Shown here: positions 1-6,963 of the stretch, in pieces
How positions within the stretch are numbered: position 1 is the stretch's first letter
Layout of the letters: every line of letters starts with the position of its first letter
NCBI GenBank assembly: GCA_001771735.1
Contig: MEUM01000166.1
Coordinates: 1-11,159, forward strand
DNA length: 11,159 nt
From: Caldifarciminota bacterium RBG_13_43_14
Lineage (GTDB): Bacteria > Hydrothermota > Tepidihabitantia > SM23-42
Reading direction: 5' to 3'
Translations under genes and position numbers: made by a program
Notes under the pieces: model-generated
What the model saw: the letters and a program-made list of their open reading frames with translations, nothing else
Databases searched by the model: none
Told to the model about the DNA's origin: nothing

Positions 1-917
1 CTTAATGGCTTTAACCGGGCGCTTGCTGGATATTCAGCATATCTGATTTTAACTTTGACACTAATATCCTCCTTCGGGATATTTATATCAAGATAATTCA
101 TTTTGTCAGCAATCAATTCCTGACCAAAAATGTCTTTTTGCTCGCCTACGATCACCGTATTATTCTTAGCATCGATACCCATAACATAATAAGGTTTATG
201 ATAACTTATTCCCAGTCCGCGGCGCTGACCAAAAGTATAGCGCCATATGCCCTTATGTTTGCCAAGAATTCGGCCCTTCTGATCTATTATCTTCCCTGGC
301 TCTTCCGGAATCCTCATTTTCATAAATTCAACAAAATCAGCATTAGGTATAAAACAGGCATCATGGCTCTTACTTCGCGATGCGGACGGCAAGCCGCGCT
401 GCCGGGCGATCTCACGTACCTGATCTTTTGTGTAAAGACCAAGCGGGAGTAAAATCCGAGCTAGTTGTGGTTGTTTTAGCCGGTACAAGAAATATGATTG
501 TTCATTCTTGTCAATGCCTTTTTTCAGAAAAAACCTTCCCTGACTACGCGTGATACGGGCATAATGCCCGGTAGCCAGCAAATCAAATTTTAACTTTACC
601 GCCTCGTTGAAAAGCAAATCGAATTTGATTTTCTGATTGCAGATTACACACGGGTTAGGTGTTCGGCCATTCTTGTATTCTTCGATGAAATCACTTATTA
701 TAATTTTATTGAATTGCTCACGGAAATCAAAAACCTTGCATTCAATACCGAGTTTATGACCGATCCTTTGCGCCGCACTTTTTTCGCCAAGATGTAAATC
801 ACTCAGTATCATATATCCAGCAAGTACTGTATAGCCTTTTTCTATAAGCAAAGCAGCCGCCACCGACGAATCCACTCCGCCGCTTAAGGCTACAAGTATT
901 TTTTTACTTGAATTAAT
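1..917 (-). CDS. mnmA: tRNA-specific 2-thiouridylase MnmA (C-terminus cut off by window edge)
   Basis: MnmA adenylates U34 of tRNA Lys/Glu/Gln with ATP and replaces the C2 oxygen with sulfur, in the cytoplasm. About 305 codons are readable without an internal stop or frameshift. The N-terminal ATP-pyrophosphatase motif SGGVDSSVAA lies within about 12 codons of the proposed start. It is followed by GRTPNPCVICN (first catalytic cysteine, in ICN), ATGHYAR, NEQSYFLYRL, HDACFI (second catalytic cysteine) and GQRRGLGI. These are the signature motifs of the family in the expected order. The region after GYMI is about ten residues shorter than in E. coli MnmA, judged from memory. The gene follows the cysteine desulfurase by 5 bases, as in sulfur-relay operons. 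Its start is odd: between the in-frame TGA near 970 and the SGG motif there is no ATG, GTG or TTG. ATT at 917-915 is my best guess; ATA at 899-897 is an alternative. Family assignment is firm; the start is uncertain. Confidence 0.95.
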   Translation of the reverse strand, partial: MNSSKKILVALSGGVDSSVAAALLIEKGYTVLAGYMILSDLHLGEKSAAQRIGHKLGIECKVFDFREQFNKIIISDFIEEYKNGRTPNPCVICNQKIKFDLLFNEAVKLKFDLLATGHYARITRSQGRFFLKKGIDKNEQSYFLYRLKQPQLARILLPLGLYTKDQVREIARQRGLPSASRSKSHDACFIPNADFVEFMKMRIPEEPGKIIDQKGRILGKHKGIWRYTFGQRRGLGISYHKPYYVMGIDAKNNTVIVGEQKDIFGQELIADKMNYLDINIPKEDISVKVKIRYAEYPASARLKPL

Positions 918-922
918 CGATC

Positions 923-2089
923 TTATTTTGCTTTCCGGGATAATGGTGATATATAACGCAAGTCATTTACGACCCTCGGTAAATGCTCAAGGACATAATC
1001 AATCTCTTCTTTTTCGGTTTGTCGTCCGACACTGATCCGTAAAGAACCCTGTGCATCCACCAGCGAAACACCGATAGCCAGCAATACATGAGAGGCTTCG
1101 AGCGAGCCACTGGAACATGCTGAACCGGTCGCGACCTCGATACCAATACTATCGAGCTTCAATAATACAGCTTCACCCTCAACATGCCTCACGGTAAAAT
1201 GACAATTATTAGGCAGGCGTTTTTGCGGATGACCATTCAGTTGCACCTCATCGACATTTTTTATTATCCCTTCGATCAAGCGATCACGCATTTCTTTATA
1301 TTTATTGACTCGCCAATCACGCTCACTAATCGCCATTTCCACCGCCTTTGCCAAACCAACAATACCCGGCGTATTTTGGGTAGAAGCTCTTTTACCACTC
1401 TCCTGACCGCCGCCATGGATTAGCGGTGCGATCTTGGTGCCCTTTCTAATATATAAAACTCCGACTCCTTTCGGTCCATATATTTTATGGGCCGAAATCG
1501 AAAGCAAATCGACCCCGAGTATATTAACATCAGTATCGAGAGAACCAAAGCTCTGCACCGCATCAGTATGCAGATAAACACCTTTTTCCTTGCATACTCT
1601 GCTAATTTCTTCAATCGGTTCGATTGTACCAATCTCGTTGTTTGCATGCATTATGGAAACAATAATTGTCTTATCAGTGATCGCCTTTTTAATATCGTCG
1701 GGATCAACTAAACCGTATTTATCGACCGGCAAAACAGTGACCGAAAACCCATTTCGCTCAAGAAAATGACAAGGTTCAAGAACCGCGTGATGTTCGATCG
1801 CACTGGTGATAATATGATTCCCTTTATCTTTTTTTGCCCACCCAACACCTTTTATTGCAGTATTATTCGACTCGGTGCCGCCGGATGTGAAAATTAACTC
1901 TTCAGGCTTTGCACCCAACGTTTGGGCGATCGATCTCCGTGCATTTTCAATCGCCTCACGGGCTTTTTGTCCATGAAAATGCAAACTCGCAGGATTACCA
2001 TAATGTTCATCAAAAAAAGGTAGTATTGCCTTTTGAACCTCCGGGTGAACCGGTGTTGTCGCCGCGTAGTCAAGATATATTCTTTTCAT
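923..2089 (-). CDS. Cysteine desulfurase (IscS/NifS family, group I)
   Basis: A PLP enzyme that converts L-cysteine to alanine and holds the sulfur as a persulfide for transfer to acceptors, here most likely MnmA. The 388 residues cover the whole fold: LDYAATTP at 6-13, GGTESNN at 70-76 (phosphate contact), the His pair at 100-101 (PLP stacking), NNEIG at 150-154, HTDAVQ at 174-179, the Schiff-base lysine K202 in SAHKIYGPKG, GGGQE at 226-230, and the catalytic cysteine C325 in ATGSACSSG. The placement of that loop fits group I (IscS/NifS), not group II (SufS). No iscU, iscA or fdx gene lies next to it. The direct neighbour is mnmA, like the dedicated YrvO-MnmA pair of Bacillus, so tRNA thiolation is the likely main job; supply to Fe-S assembly elsewhere cannot be excluded. 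The start ATG lies 12 bases after the stop of the secreted-protein gene and has no clear Shine-Dalgarno sequence, suggesting co-transcription. Confidence 0.96.
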   Translation of the reverse strand: MKRIYLDYAATTPVHPEVQKAILPFFDEHYGNPASLHFHGQKAREAIENARRSIAQTLGAKPEELIFTSGGTESNNTAIKGVGWAKKDKGNHIITSAIEHHAVLEPCHFLERNGFSVTVLPVDKYGLVDPDDIKKAITDKTIIVSIMHANNEIGTIEPIEEISRVCKEKGVYLHTDAVQSFGSLDTDVNILGVDLLSISAHKIYGPKGVGVLYIRKGTKIAPLIHGGGQESGKRASTQNTPGIVGLAKAVEMAISERDWRVNKYKEMRDRLIEGIIKNVDEVQLNGHPQKRLPNNCHFTVRHVEGEAVLLKLDSIGIEVATGSACSSGSLEASHVLLAIGVSLVDAQGSLRISVGRQTEKEEIDYVLEHLPRVVNDLRYISPLSRKAK

Positions 2090-2101
2090 CTAATACGGTA
2101 T

Positions 2102-3526
2102 TTACCGAATGATCGTAATCGGTACAATAAAACGCTCTTGATCTATTGATAAACAAGCGAAATAAATACCGGCCGGTACTATTTTATCAACGTCACTCAG
2201 CCCATCCCAATGTACATTGCCTGATCCTGTATTATTTGAACGCGGAAGTTCAATATGACGTACTACCCGGCCGCTGATATCATATATTATGATCTGGGGA
2301 TGATGTGACCGCCTATTGTTAGTGATGGTGTAGGTGAAATTGCAGCCGGCAATGGTCGGATTGGGTGCAGCCCTTAGCCCGGTTTGGATTTTCTCAGTTT
2401 TGACTTCCGTTATGCCGGTCGGGCAATAGAATTTGAAATAAGTGCTTTCAGGAGCACAAATCGGATCTGTATTCCAGATCCCGACATCATTGGCAACACT
2501 GAATGAATCAGCCGCCCATAATAAATATCCAATCGTACAAGCCTGAGCAACCTGTGGTATTGTAAAATAGTAATCATCACCAATAATGCTGTCATGGGTG
2601 ACTCCCATGAATGGTCCGCTGTTTATCTTATAGAAAAGAGAATCCGCGCCGATACCGGTAGAATCGGTGATTATCGAGCTAACCACAAATGGGCCATTAA
2701 AGCCGGTATCCGGCCAGATCGTTGTATTGGAAAAATCCGGACAGCGCAAGTCCCATCCTGGTACGGTTAGGGTATATTGGGCGAACATATTGTCAACCAG
2801 CATAAAACTCTGACCGGCGCCGTTCGTGCTCTGAGCCGCGGCGACACCGTTGGCACCGCCAAATCTGCCCGGCACTACCCATTCATATATCCATCTCGTA
2901 TCCCAGGTCCCAAAATTATCCGAATAGGTCATGTAATCGCGGATCACCAGGCATGGCCAGAAATGATTGCCGCTGAATGGTACTTTCACTTTACCCTTGG
3001 CAACGATAACTTTTTGATGGGTTTCATTAGCGGTGTAAGGAAGACCCGGATAAACTTCATAAGTCCAGGTCCAGGCAGTATTCCAGCCCGCGCCGTCATA
3101 GATCGGGTATACATAACAATTATAATCCGGCCGATAATTACCCAGAAATCGAAACCCGCCGGTTTCGTAATCGATACCTAATACATGTAAGAAAAATGTG
3201 GTGTCTGAAAGGTATGTCCATACAATATCACCACTGCCCATTGTATCGAGTTCGACGATCTTGGCGAGAGCAAAGGTCTCAGGTGCAGGCGAAACCCCTG
3301 AAGATGGATGCAGCAAATGGATACGCGCCGATCTTGTATAAGGATAAGCGGTAAGGTCCCACCATTGATCGAGCGTGTCAAAAGGTTCCCATTGAAAAAT
3401 ATCGCCATTATTGGAATATATCGCGCTTTGACCGATCATAAATGGTACATCATCCCTTTCAACTATTATTTCAGGTATCGACCAGAGAAAACTGTTTATT
3501 AAAACGCAGAAAACAAAAAATCTCAT
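2102..3526 (-). CDS. Secreted protein with C-terminal T9SS/FlgD-Ig-like sorting domain
   Basis: I do not recognise the function. The 474-residue protein begins with a short signal peptide (about residues 1-16, MRFFVFCVLINSFLWS), so it should leave the cytoplasm. Residues about 25-260 are rich in Trp, Tyr and Gly and match no family I know. Residues about 270-357 look like a beta-sandwich (GPFVVSSIITDSTGIGADSLFYKIN, then a WAAD segment), a style common in surface proteins of FCB-type bacteria. Residues 385-474 form a typical C-terminal sorting domain: it opens with APNPT, has a central YDISGRVVRHIEL, then HWDGLSDVDKIVPAGIYFACL, and ends in a basic residue. This resembles T9SS type A and FlgD-Ig-like domains, which direct export across the outer membrane. 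The gene has its own promoter (3550-3577) and a strong ribosome binding site. Unusually, the housekeeping pair desulfurase-mnmA follows within 12 bases with no terminator between. Confidence 0.85.
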   Translation of the reverse strand: MRFFVFCVLINSFLWSIPEIIVERDDVPFMIGQSAIYSNNGDIFQWEPFDTLDQWWDLTAYPYTRSARIHLLHPSSGVSPAPETFALAKIVELDTMGSGDIVWTYLSDTTFFLHVLGIDYETGGFRFLGNYRPDYNCYVYPIYDGAGWNTAWTWTYEVYPGLPYTANETHQKVIVAKGKVKVPFSGNHFWPCLVIRDYMTYSDNFGTWDTRWIYEWVVPGRFGGANGVAAAQSTNGAGQSFMLVDNMFAQYTLTVPGWDLRCPDFSNTTIWPDTGFNGPFVVSSIITDSTGIGADSLFYKINSGPFMGVTHDSIIGDDYYFTIPQVAQACTIGYLLWAADSFSVANDVGIWNTDPICAPESTYFKFYCPTGITEVKTEKIQTGLRAAPNPTIAGCNFTYTITNNRRSHHPQIIIYDISGRVVRHIELPRSNNTGSGNVHWDGLSDVDKIVPAGIYFACLSIDQERFIVPITIIR

Positions 3527-3531
3527 ATCAA

Positions 3532-3537
3532 CCTCCC
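3532..3537 (-). promoter_or_regulatory. Shine-Dalgarno sequence of the secreted-protein gene
   Basis: GGGAGG on the minus strand, 5 bases before the ATG at 3526-3524. It is one of only two strong Shine-Dalgarno sequences in the window and fixes the start. Its presence shows that this organism uses anti-Shine-Dalgarno pairing at some genes. Confidence 0.85.
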
Positions 3538-3549
3538 GTTTATTGAAAT

Positions 3550-3577
3550 ATTATACATTCTGAGAAACGAGCGTCAA
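3550..3577 (-). promoter_or_regulatory. Sigma70-like promoter for the secreted protein-desulfurase-mnmA operon
   Basis: On the minus strand, -35 TTGACG (3577-3572) is followed after exactly 16 bases by a perfect -10 TATAAT (3555-3550). Transcription should begin near 3543, giving a leader of about 17 bases that carries the ribosome binding site. The promoter lies back to back with the plus-strand promoter at 3599-3626 in a 106-base divergent intergenic region. I see no clear operator palindrome between them. Confidence 0.8.
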
Positions 3578-3598
3578 GATAGCAGCCGAAATCCCTTC

Positions 3599-3626
3599 TT
3601 GACTTTTGTTTTTAATGAATTAATAT
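3599..3626 (+). promoter_or_regulatory. Sigma70-like promoter, probably leaderless, before the 316-residue protein gene
   Basis: -35 TTGACT (3599-3604), then 16 bases, then -10 TAATAT (3621-3626, 4 of 6 match to TATAAT). An alternative -10, TATAGT at 3624-3629, matches 5 of 6 but needs a 19-base spacer. The ATG at 3633 lies 6 bases after the first -10, so transcription would begin at or next to the start codon. No Shine-Dalgarno sequence is present. Confidence 0.55.
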
Positions 3627-3632
3627 AGTGTC

Positions 3633-4583
3633 ATGAAATTCCCAAAAGGCAGGCCTTTGCTCGAAAATACAAGGCTTGAATTTATTAACCTTGACAACGT
3701 TTTAAGCGCTGCCAAACGGGAACGCGCTCATAAAATTTCAGGATATATATCGATCATTTACCCCGAAGTGGTGGAACTGATCTTTCTCAAACAGGGTGAA
3801 CCATTCAATGCAGCTCGGATCAGTCCTAAAGAAAGAAAAATAATTCCGATCAGCGAGGTAATTGAAAAAGCGAAAAGTGCCACCTCTGGCATATTGTCTG
3901 AATATGCAACTGACGAGATCTTGATCAATCTCATAATCTCCTCGATAATGATTCAGCCGATAAAAGCGAATGTCGATTTTTCAAGGCTGCAGCCGAAGAT
4001 ATTCATCGACAAATTGAAAAGCACACAATTCAATGGTTTTATCTGGGTCAAGGCGGGAGTGGATGAATCATTTATACATTTCGAACAGGGACAGATCACG
4101 GGCAGTTTTATGGCCGGGACCGCCAAGAAAATGGAAGATAATGATATCATTGCGTTCTTAATGAAACCAAACCTCAAGATCTCGATATTCGACCATATTG
4201 AAGACACATCGCTTATTCAGGCAACGCCAGCACAGGTTGATATGTTCTGTAAAATATTTACATCGCTTTTAAAAAGCTATGCTCAACCGATCGGCGATGG
4301 TCTGGTCTTGAAGACTTTTCTCATTTCAAAATCAACCGTTCAAAAAGAATTTCCCTTTGTGGAGGAGTTCAAGATCGAATCCGATCTAAAATTAGCGGGC
4401 AAAATTGTGGTCGAGCCAAAATTATTCGCTCAGGGTATGGCAAGATGGTTTGACCTTTTATACGAAAGTTTTTCAACCTTTCTCGGCAAGGAAAGCGAAA
4501 TCATCGCCAAGAAGGTGCTGAATGATTACCGTTTTGCACTCAAGTCACTTAATTTCTTTGACTATACGAAATTAAAGATTTAA
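3633..4583 (+). CDS. Uncharacterised protein with two DUF4388-like segments
   Basis: I cannot name a function. The 316-residue protein has no signal peptide or membrane segment and should be cytoplasmic. Two segments resemble each other: residues 37-61 (GYISIIYPEVVELIFLKQGE...) and 135-160 (GFIWVKAGVDESFIHFEQGQ...). Both follow the pattern G-[YF]-I, about seven residues, E-x-x-I-x-F, then a G-containing turn. This is the style of DUF4388 (PATAN-like) domains found in bacterial signalling and gliding-related proteins; the assignment is my inference. Residues about 195-316 are mainly helical with no motif I recognise. It is first in an operon with rsmI: its stop TAA overlaps the rsmI ATG by one base (TAATG), so the two are translationally coupled. 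The start ATG has no Shine-Dalgarno sequence and lies just after a promoter. An in-frame TAA at 3621-3623 excludes a longer form. Confidence 0.8.
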   Translation: MKFPKGRPLLENTRLEFINLDNVLSAAKRERAHKISGYISIIYPEVVELIFLKQGEPFNAARISPKERKIIPISEVIEKAKSATSGILSEYATDEILINLIISSIMIQPIKANVDFSRLQPKIFIDKLKSTQFNGFIWVKAGVDESFIHFEQGQITGSFMAGTAKKMEDNDIIAFLMKPNLKISIFDHIEDTSLIQATPAQVDMFCKIFTSLLKSYAQPIGDGLVLKTFLISKSTVQKEFPFVEEFKIESDLKLAGKIVVEPKLFAQGMARWFDLLYESFSTFLGKESEIIAKKVLNDYRFALKSLNFFDYTKLKI

Positions 4584-5248
4584 TGCCGCTTTATATTGTC
4601 TCAACTCCAATTGGCAATTTGTCCGATATGACCCTGCGTGCACTTGAGACTTTGAAAAATACTGATCTGCTGGTCTGCGAAGATACGCGAAGAGCAAACC
4701 TGCTGCTGACGCACTATAAAATTGAAAAACCAATGATAAGTTATAACGAACATAATGAAGGTAAACGTGTTCCTTATCTGATTGGTCTCCTGAAACAGGA
4801 CAAAAATATCTCGCTGGTCGTTAATGCCGGTACACCACTGGTGTCGGATCCGGGTTATCGTTTGGTCAAAGCTGCTTCTGAAAATGGCATTATGATCTCA
4901 CCCGTACCGGGGCCAAGCATTGTAACTGCTGCCCTCAGCGTTGCCGGCCTTCCGACTGATTCGTTCACATTCCTTGGTTTTTTGCCAAAAAAACCAGGAC
5001 GAAGAAAAAAATTGCTCGCGGCGATTAGAAAAGAAACACGCACGTATATAATCCTGGTTTCAAAGGAACGCATACATACCCTTTTAAAAGAAATCCTCGA
5101 TCAGCTTGGCGATCGCAAGATCTGTATTTGTCGAGAATTAACTAAATTCCATGAAGAAATCATCCGTGGTCAGCTAAGCTTTATATTAGATAATTGGAAA
5201 CAAAAAAAGGGCGAATACACCATCGTTTTAGGCAATTCTGATGTTTAA
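4583..5248 (+). CDS. rsmI: 16S rRNA (cytidine-1402-2'-O)-methyltransferase RsmI, short divergent form
   Basis: RsmI uses S-adenosylmethionine to methylate the 2'-OH of C1402 in the decoding centre of 16S rRNA. The 221 residues show LYIVSTPIGNLSDMTLRAL at 3-21, CEDTRR at 32-37, AGTPLVSDPGYRLV at 82-95, PVPGPSIVTAALSVAGLPTDSF at 107-128, GFLP at 132-135 and CRELTKFHEEIIRG near 183-196. It is shorter than E. coli RsmI (about 286 residues) because the C-terminal extension is missing. Two usually conserved sites differ: the family's SDAGTP reads VNAGTP (V80, N81), and the ESPHR-type stretch reads VSKER (about 159-163). The core fold is intact, so I expect a working enzyme, but a shifted activity is possible. 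The start overlaps the previous stop by one base and the gene overlaps the next by 8 bases, so translation is likely coupled. Confidence 0.93.
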   Translation: MPLYIVSTPIGNLSDMTLRALETLKNTDLLVCEDTRRANLLLTHYKIEKPMISYNEHNEGKRVPYLIGLLKQDKNISLVVNAGTPLVSDPGYRLVKAASENGIMISPVPGPSIVTAALSVAGLPTDSFTFLGFLPKKPGRRKKLLAAIRKETRTYIILVSKERIHTLLKEILDQLGDRKICICRELTKFHEEIIRGQLSFILDNWKQKKGEYTIVLGNSDV

Positions 5249-5822
5249 GATTAAAGAACTGGGTCGAACCTATATTATCAAACCCGTAGCTTTGCTTCTA
5301 AGTAAGATCGGCGTAAAGCCTATGGTCATTACCTTGCTTAGCTTATTGCTGGCAATAATCGCATTTTTTTTCTACCGGTCAGGTCACTTCTTGACTGGAG
5401 CCGTATTCCTTGTTTTAAGCGGATTATTTGATGCCTTTGATGGCGAAGTCGCACGGCTCACCGGTCGTGTAAGCCAGATAGGTGGATTCATTGATTCGAC
5501 GATTGATCGGATCAGCGAGTTTTTCATATTTTTCGGGTTGTTTCTATTTTATCGAGGAACCATGCCCTGGGTACTACCATGGATTTTTACTGCTTTCTTC
5601 GGATCGATAATGGTCAGTTACACCCGCGCGCGGGGTGAGGGGTTGGGTATTTCTCCGCAGATCGGTATATTTGAGCGGTTTTTCCGATTCTGTTTATTGA
5701 CAATTGGATCTTTTTTAGGTCACTATATTATGTCCTATGTACTTATTCTGCTGACTTTTGGCACGCTCCTGACCATGATCCGTCGGATCTTTTATATCCA
5801 TAAGGCATCAGGGAGAAATTGA
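5241..5822 (+). CDS. CDP-alcohol phosphatidyltransferase, inositol-phosphate-type
   Basis: An integral membrane enzyme that transfers a phosphatidyl (or archaetidyl) group from a CDP-activated lipid to an alcohol, making a phospholipid head group. The full signature D-x2-D-G-x2-A-R-x8-G-x3-D-x3-D is present: D64, D67, G68, A71, R72, G81, D85, D89. The aspartates bind the catalytic metal ions. About six hydrophobic segments can be seen (roughly 27-45, 50-64, 93-106, 108-125, 148-160, 162-180). The DST-DR stretch and the later SYTRARGEGLGISPQIGIFERFFR segment resemble phosphatidylinositol- and archaetidylinositol-phosphate synthases more than PgsA or PssA, so inositol phosphate is my best guess for the acceptor; glycerol phosphate remains possible. 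The ATG lies 8 bases inside the rsmI end, and the TGA stop overlaps the TTG start of hflX, placing this lipid gene firmly in the same operon. Confidence 0.9.
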   Translation: MFKIKELGRTYIIKPVALLLSKIGVKPMVITLLSLLLAIIAFFFYRSGHFLTGAVFLVLSGLFDAFDGEVARLTGRVSQIGGFIDSTIDRISEFFIFFGLFLFYRGTMPWVLPWIFTAFFGSIMVSYTRARGEGLGISPQIGIFERFFRFCLLTIGSFLGHYIMSYVLILLTFGTLLTMIRRIFYIHKASGRN

Positions 5823-6934
5823 AAAAAACAAAACCCCGGTCGATCGAGATAAGAACGAAAGCCGAAAAAGTTTTGCTGGTGGGGGTTACCCGGTCATCGG
5901 CCGAACGATGGACCAGTATTAACTCACTGGAAGAACTGGCAAATCTCACTAAAACCGCCGGTGGAGAAGTAATCGAAAGTTTTTTGCAGATCCGGCCGCG
6001 ATTTGAGCCGGCAACCCTGATCGGAATTGGCAAGGTGCATGAACTATCGCAAATCGCACAAAAATTCAATATTGATCTGATAATTTTTAATCATGAACTT
6101 TCCGGTGCTCAAATACGGAATATCACTAATATTATCAATAAAAGAATAATCGACCGTACTACACTGATACTCGATATCTTCGCCAAGCATGCAAGGACCC
6201 GTGAAGCAATACATCAGGTCGAACTTGCCCAGCTTCAATACCGCCTTTCAAAACTGATTGGATCCGGCACTGCTCTGTCCCGGCTCGGTGGTGGTATTGG
6301 AACCCGGGGTCCCGGCGAAAAACAACTCGAAGTCGACCGGCGGCGGATTAATGAACGGATCGCGACCTTGAAACGTGCTCTAAAGAAGATCGAATCGACC
6401 AAGCGTGTCCAGCGAACCGGAAGGCGTGATCTACCTAAGATCGCGGTCGTCGGTTATACCAATGCCGGTAAATCTTCACTTGTTAATTCTCTGACCAGAG
6501 CCCGCTTATTAACATCGGATCAGCTTTTTTCGACGCTTGATTCCAATACTTCTCTTCTATTTGTACCACCAAATCATCGTATGCTAATCAGTGATACCGT
6601 TGGTTTTCTAAAGGATCTTCCGCACAGCTTGATCGCATCTTTCCGTGCGACCCTGGCTGAAGTTCTTGAAGCCGATTTACTGTTACAGATCGTCGATGCG
6701 ACCTGTGAAGATGTTGAAAGCCGGCTAGCAACTATCGAAAATGTTCTTAACGAAATAAACGCACGAGATAAACCATCACTGATCGTTTTCAATAAAATCG
6801 ACCGTTTATTCCCGGAAAATAAAATCCGTTTGGCAGAACGTTATCCGAAGGCTTTTTTCGTATCAGCAAAAGAACGGACCGGTATCGAAGAATTAAAACT
6901 AACTTTAAGAAAAAATTTCTTTTCCCGGACTTGA
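5819..6934 (+). CDS. hflX: Ribosome-associated GTPase HflX
   Basis: HflX binds the large ribosomal subunit and splits or rescues stalled ribosomes under stress, driven by GTP. The 371 residues contain the N-terminal HflX domain (about 15-125), the coiled linker with the family hallmark GGGIGTRGPGEKQLEVDRR (157-175), and a Ras-like G domain: P-loop GYTNAGKS 212-219, LFSTLD 236-241, DTVG 259-262, NKID 325-328 and SAK 349-351. All GTP-binding motifs are intact. The start is TTG at 5819, overlapping the TGA of the upstream gene (ATTGA), with GGGAG 3 bases before it. This gives MKKTKPRS... and no upstream in-frame alternative looks better. It is the last gene of the four-gene operon, next to the 16S methyltransferase RsmI, so half of the operon concerns the ribosome. 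No terminator follows; the next promoter overlaps its stop codon. Confidence 0.96.
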   Translation: MKKTKPRSIEIRTKAEKVLLVGVTRSSAERWTSINSLEELANLTKTAGGEVIESFLQIRPRFEPATLIGIGKVHELSQIAQKFNIDLIIFNHELSGAQIRNITNIINKRIIDRTTLILDIFAKHARTREAIHQVELAQLQYRLSKLIGSGTALSRLGGGIGTRGPGEKQLEVDRRRINERIATLKRALKKIESTKRVQRTGRRDLPKIAVVGYTNAGKSSLVNSLTRARLLTSDQLFSTLDSNTSLLFVPPNHRMLISDTVGFLKDLPHSLIASFRATLAEVLEADLLLQIVDATCEDVESRLATIENVLNEINARDKPSLIVFNKIDRLFPENKIRLAERYPKAFFVSAKERTGIEELKLTLRKNFFSRT

Positions 6935-6958
6935 CCTGAACTTCTCGACAATTATAAT
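6931..6958 (+). promoter_or_regulatory. Strong sigma70-like promoter, probably leaderless, before the delta-prime gene
   Basis: -35 TTGACC (6931-6936) overlaps the hflX stop codon TGA (6932-6934). After 16 bases comes a perfect -10 TATAAT (6953-6958). The GTG start at 6964 lies only 5 bases after the -10, and an in-frame TAA (6958-6960) rules out any earlier start. Transcription should begin at or next to the G of GTG, giving a leaderless mRNA. There is no Shine-Dalgarno sequence. Confidence 0.8.
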
Positions 6959-6963
6959 AAATC

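Noticed and set aside
138..452. Plus-strand open frame of 104 codons
   Set aside because: It lies wholly inside mnmA on the opposite strand, whose conserved motifs run through this region; no ribosome binding site and no recognisable protein.
481..540. Possible frameshift in mnmA at the T/A-rich run
   Set aside because: Reading the minus strand codon by codon gives GRFFLKKGIDKNEQSYFLYRL in one frame, matching the family; no break.
2090..2125. Separate promoter for the desulfurase gene (TACCGT 5 bases before the ATG)
   Set aside because: No -35 box at an acceptable distance, and the hexamer is a poor match.
3953..4207. Minus-strand open frame within the 316-residue protein gene
   Set aside because: Shadow of the plus-strand gene with no ribosome binding site and no recognisable domain.
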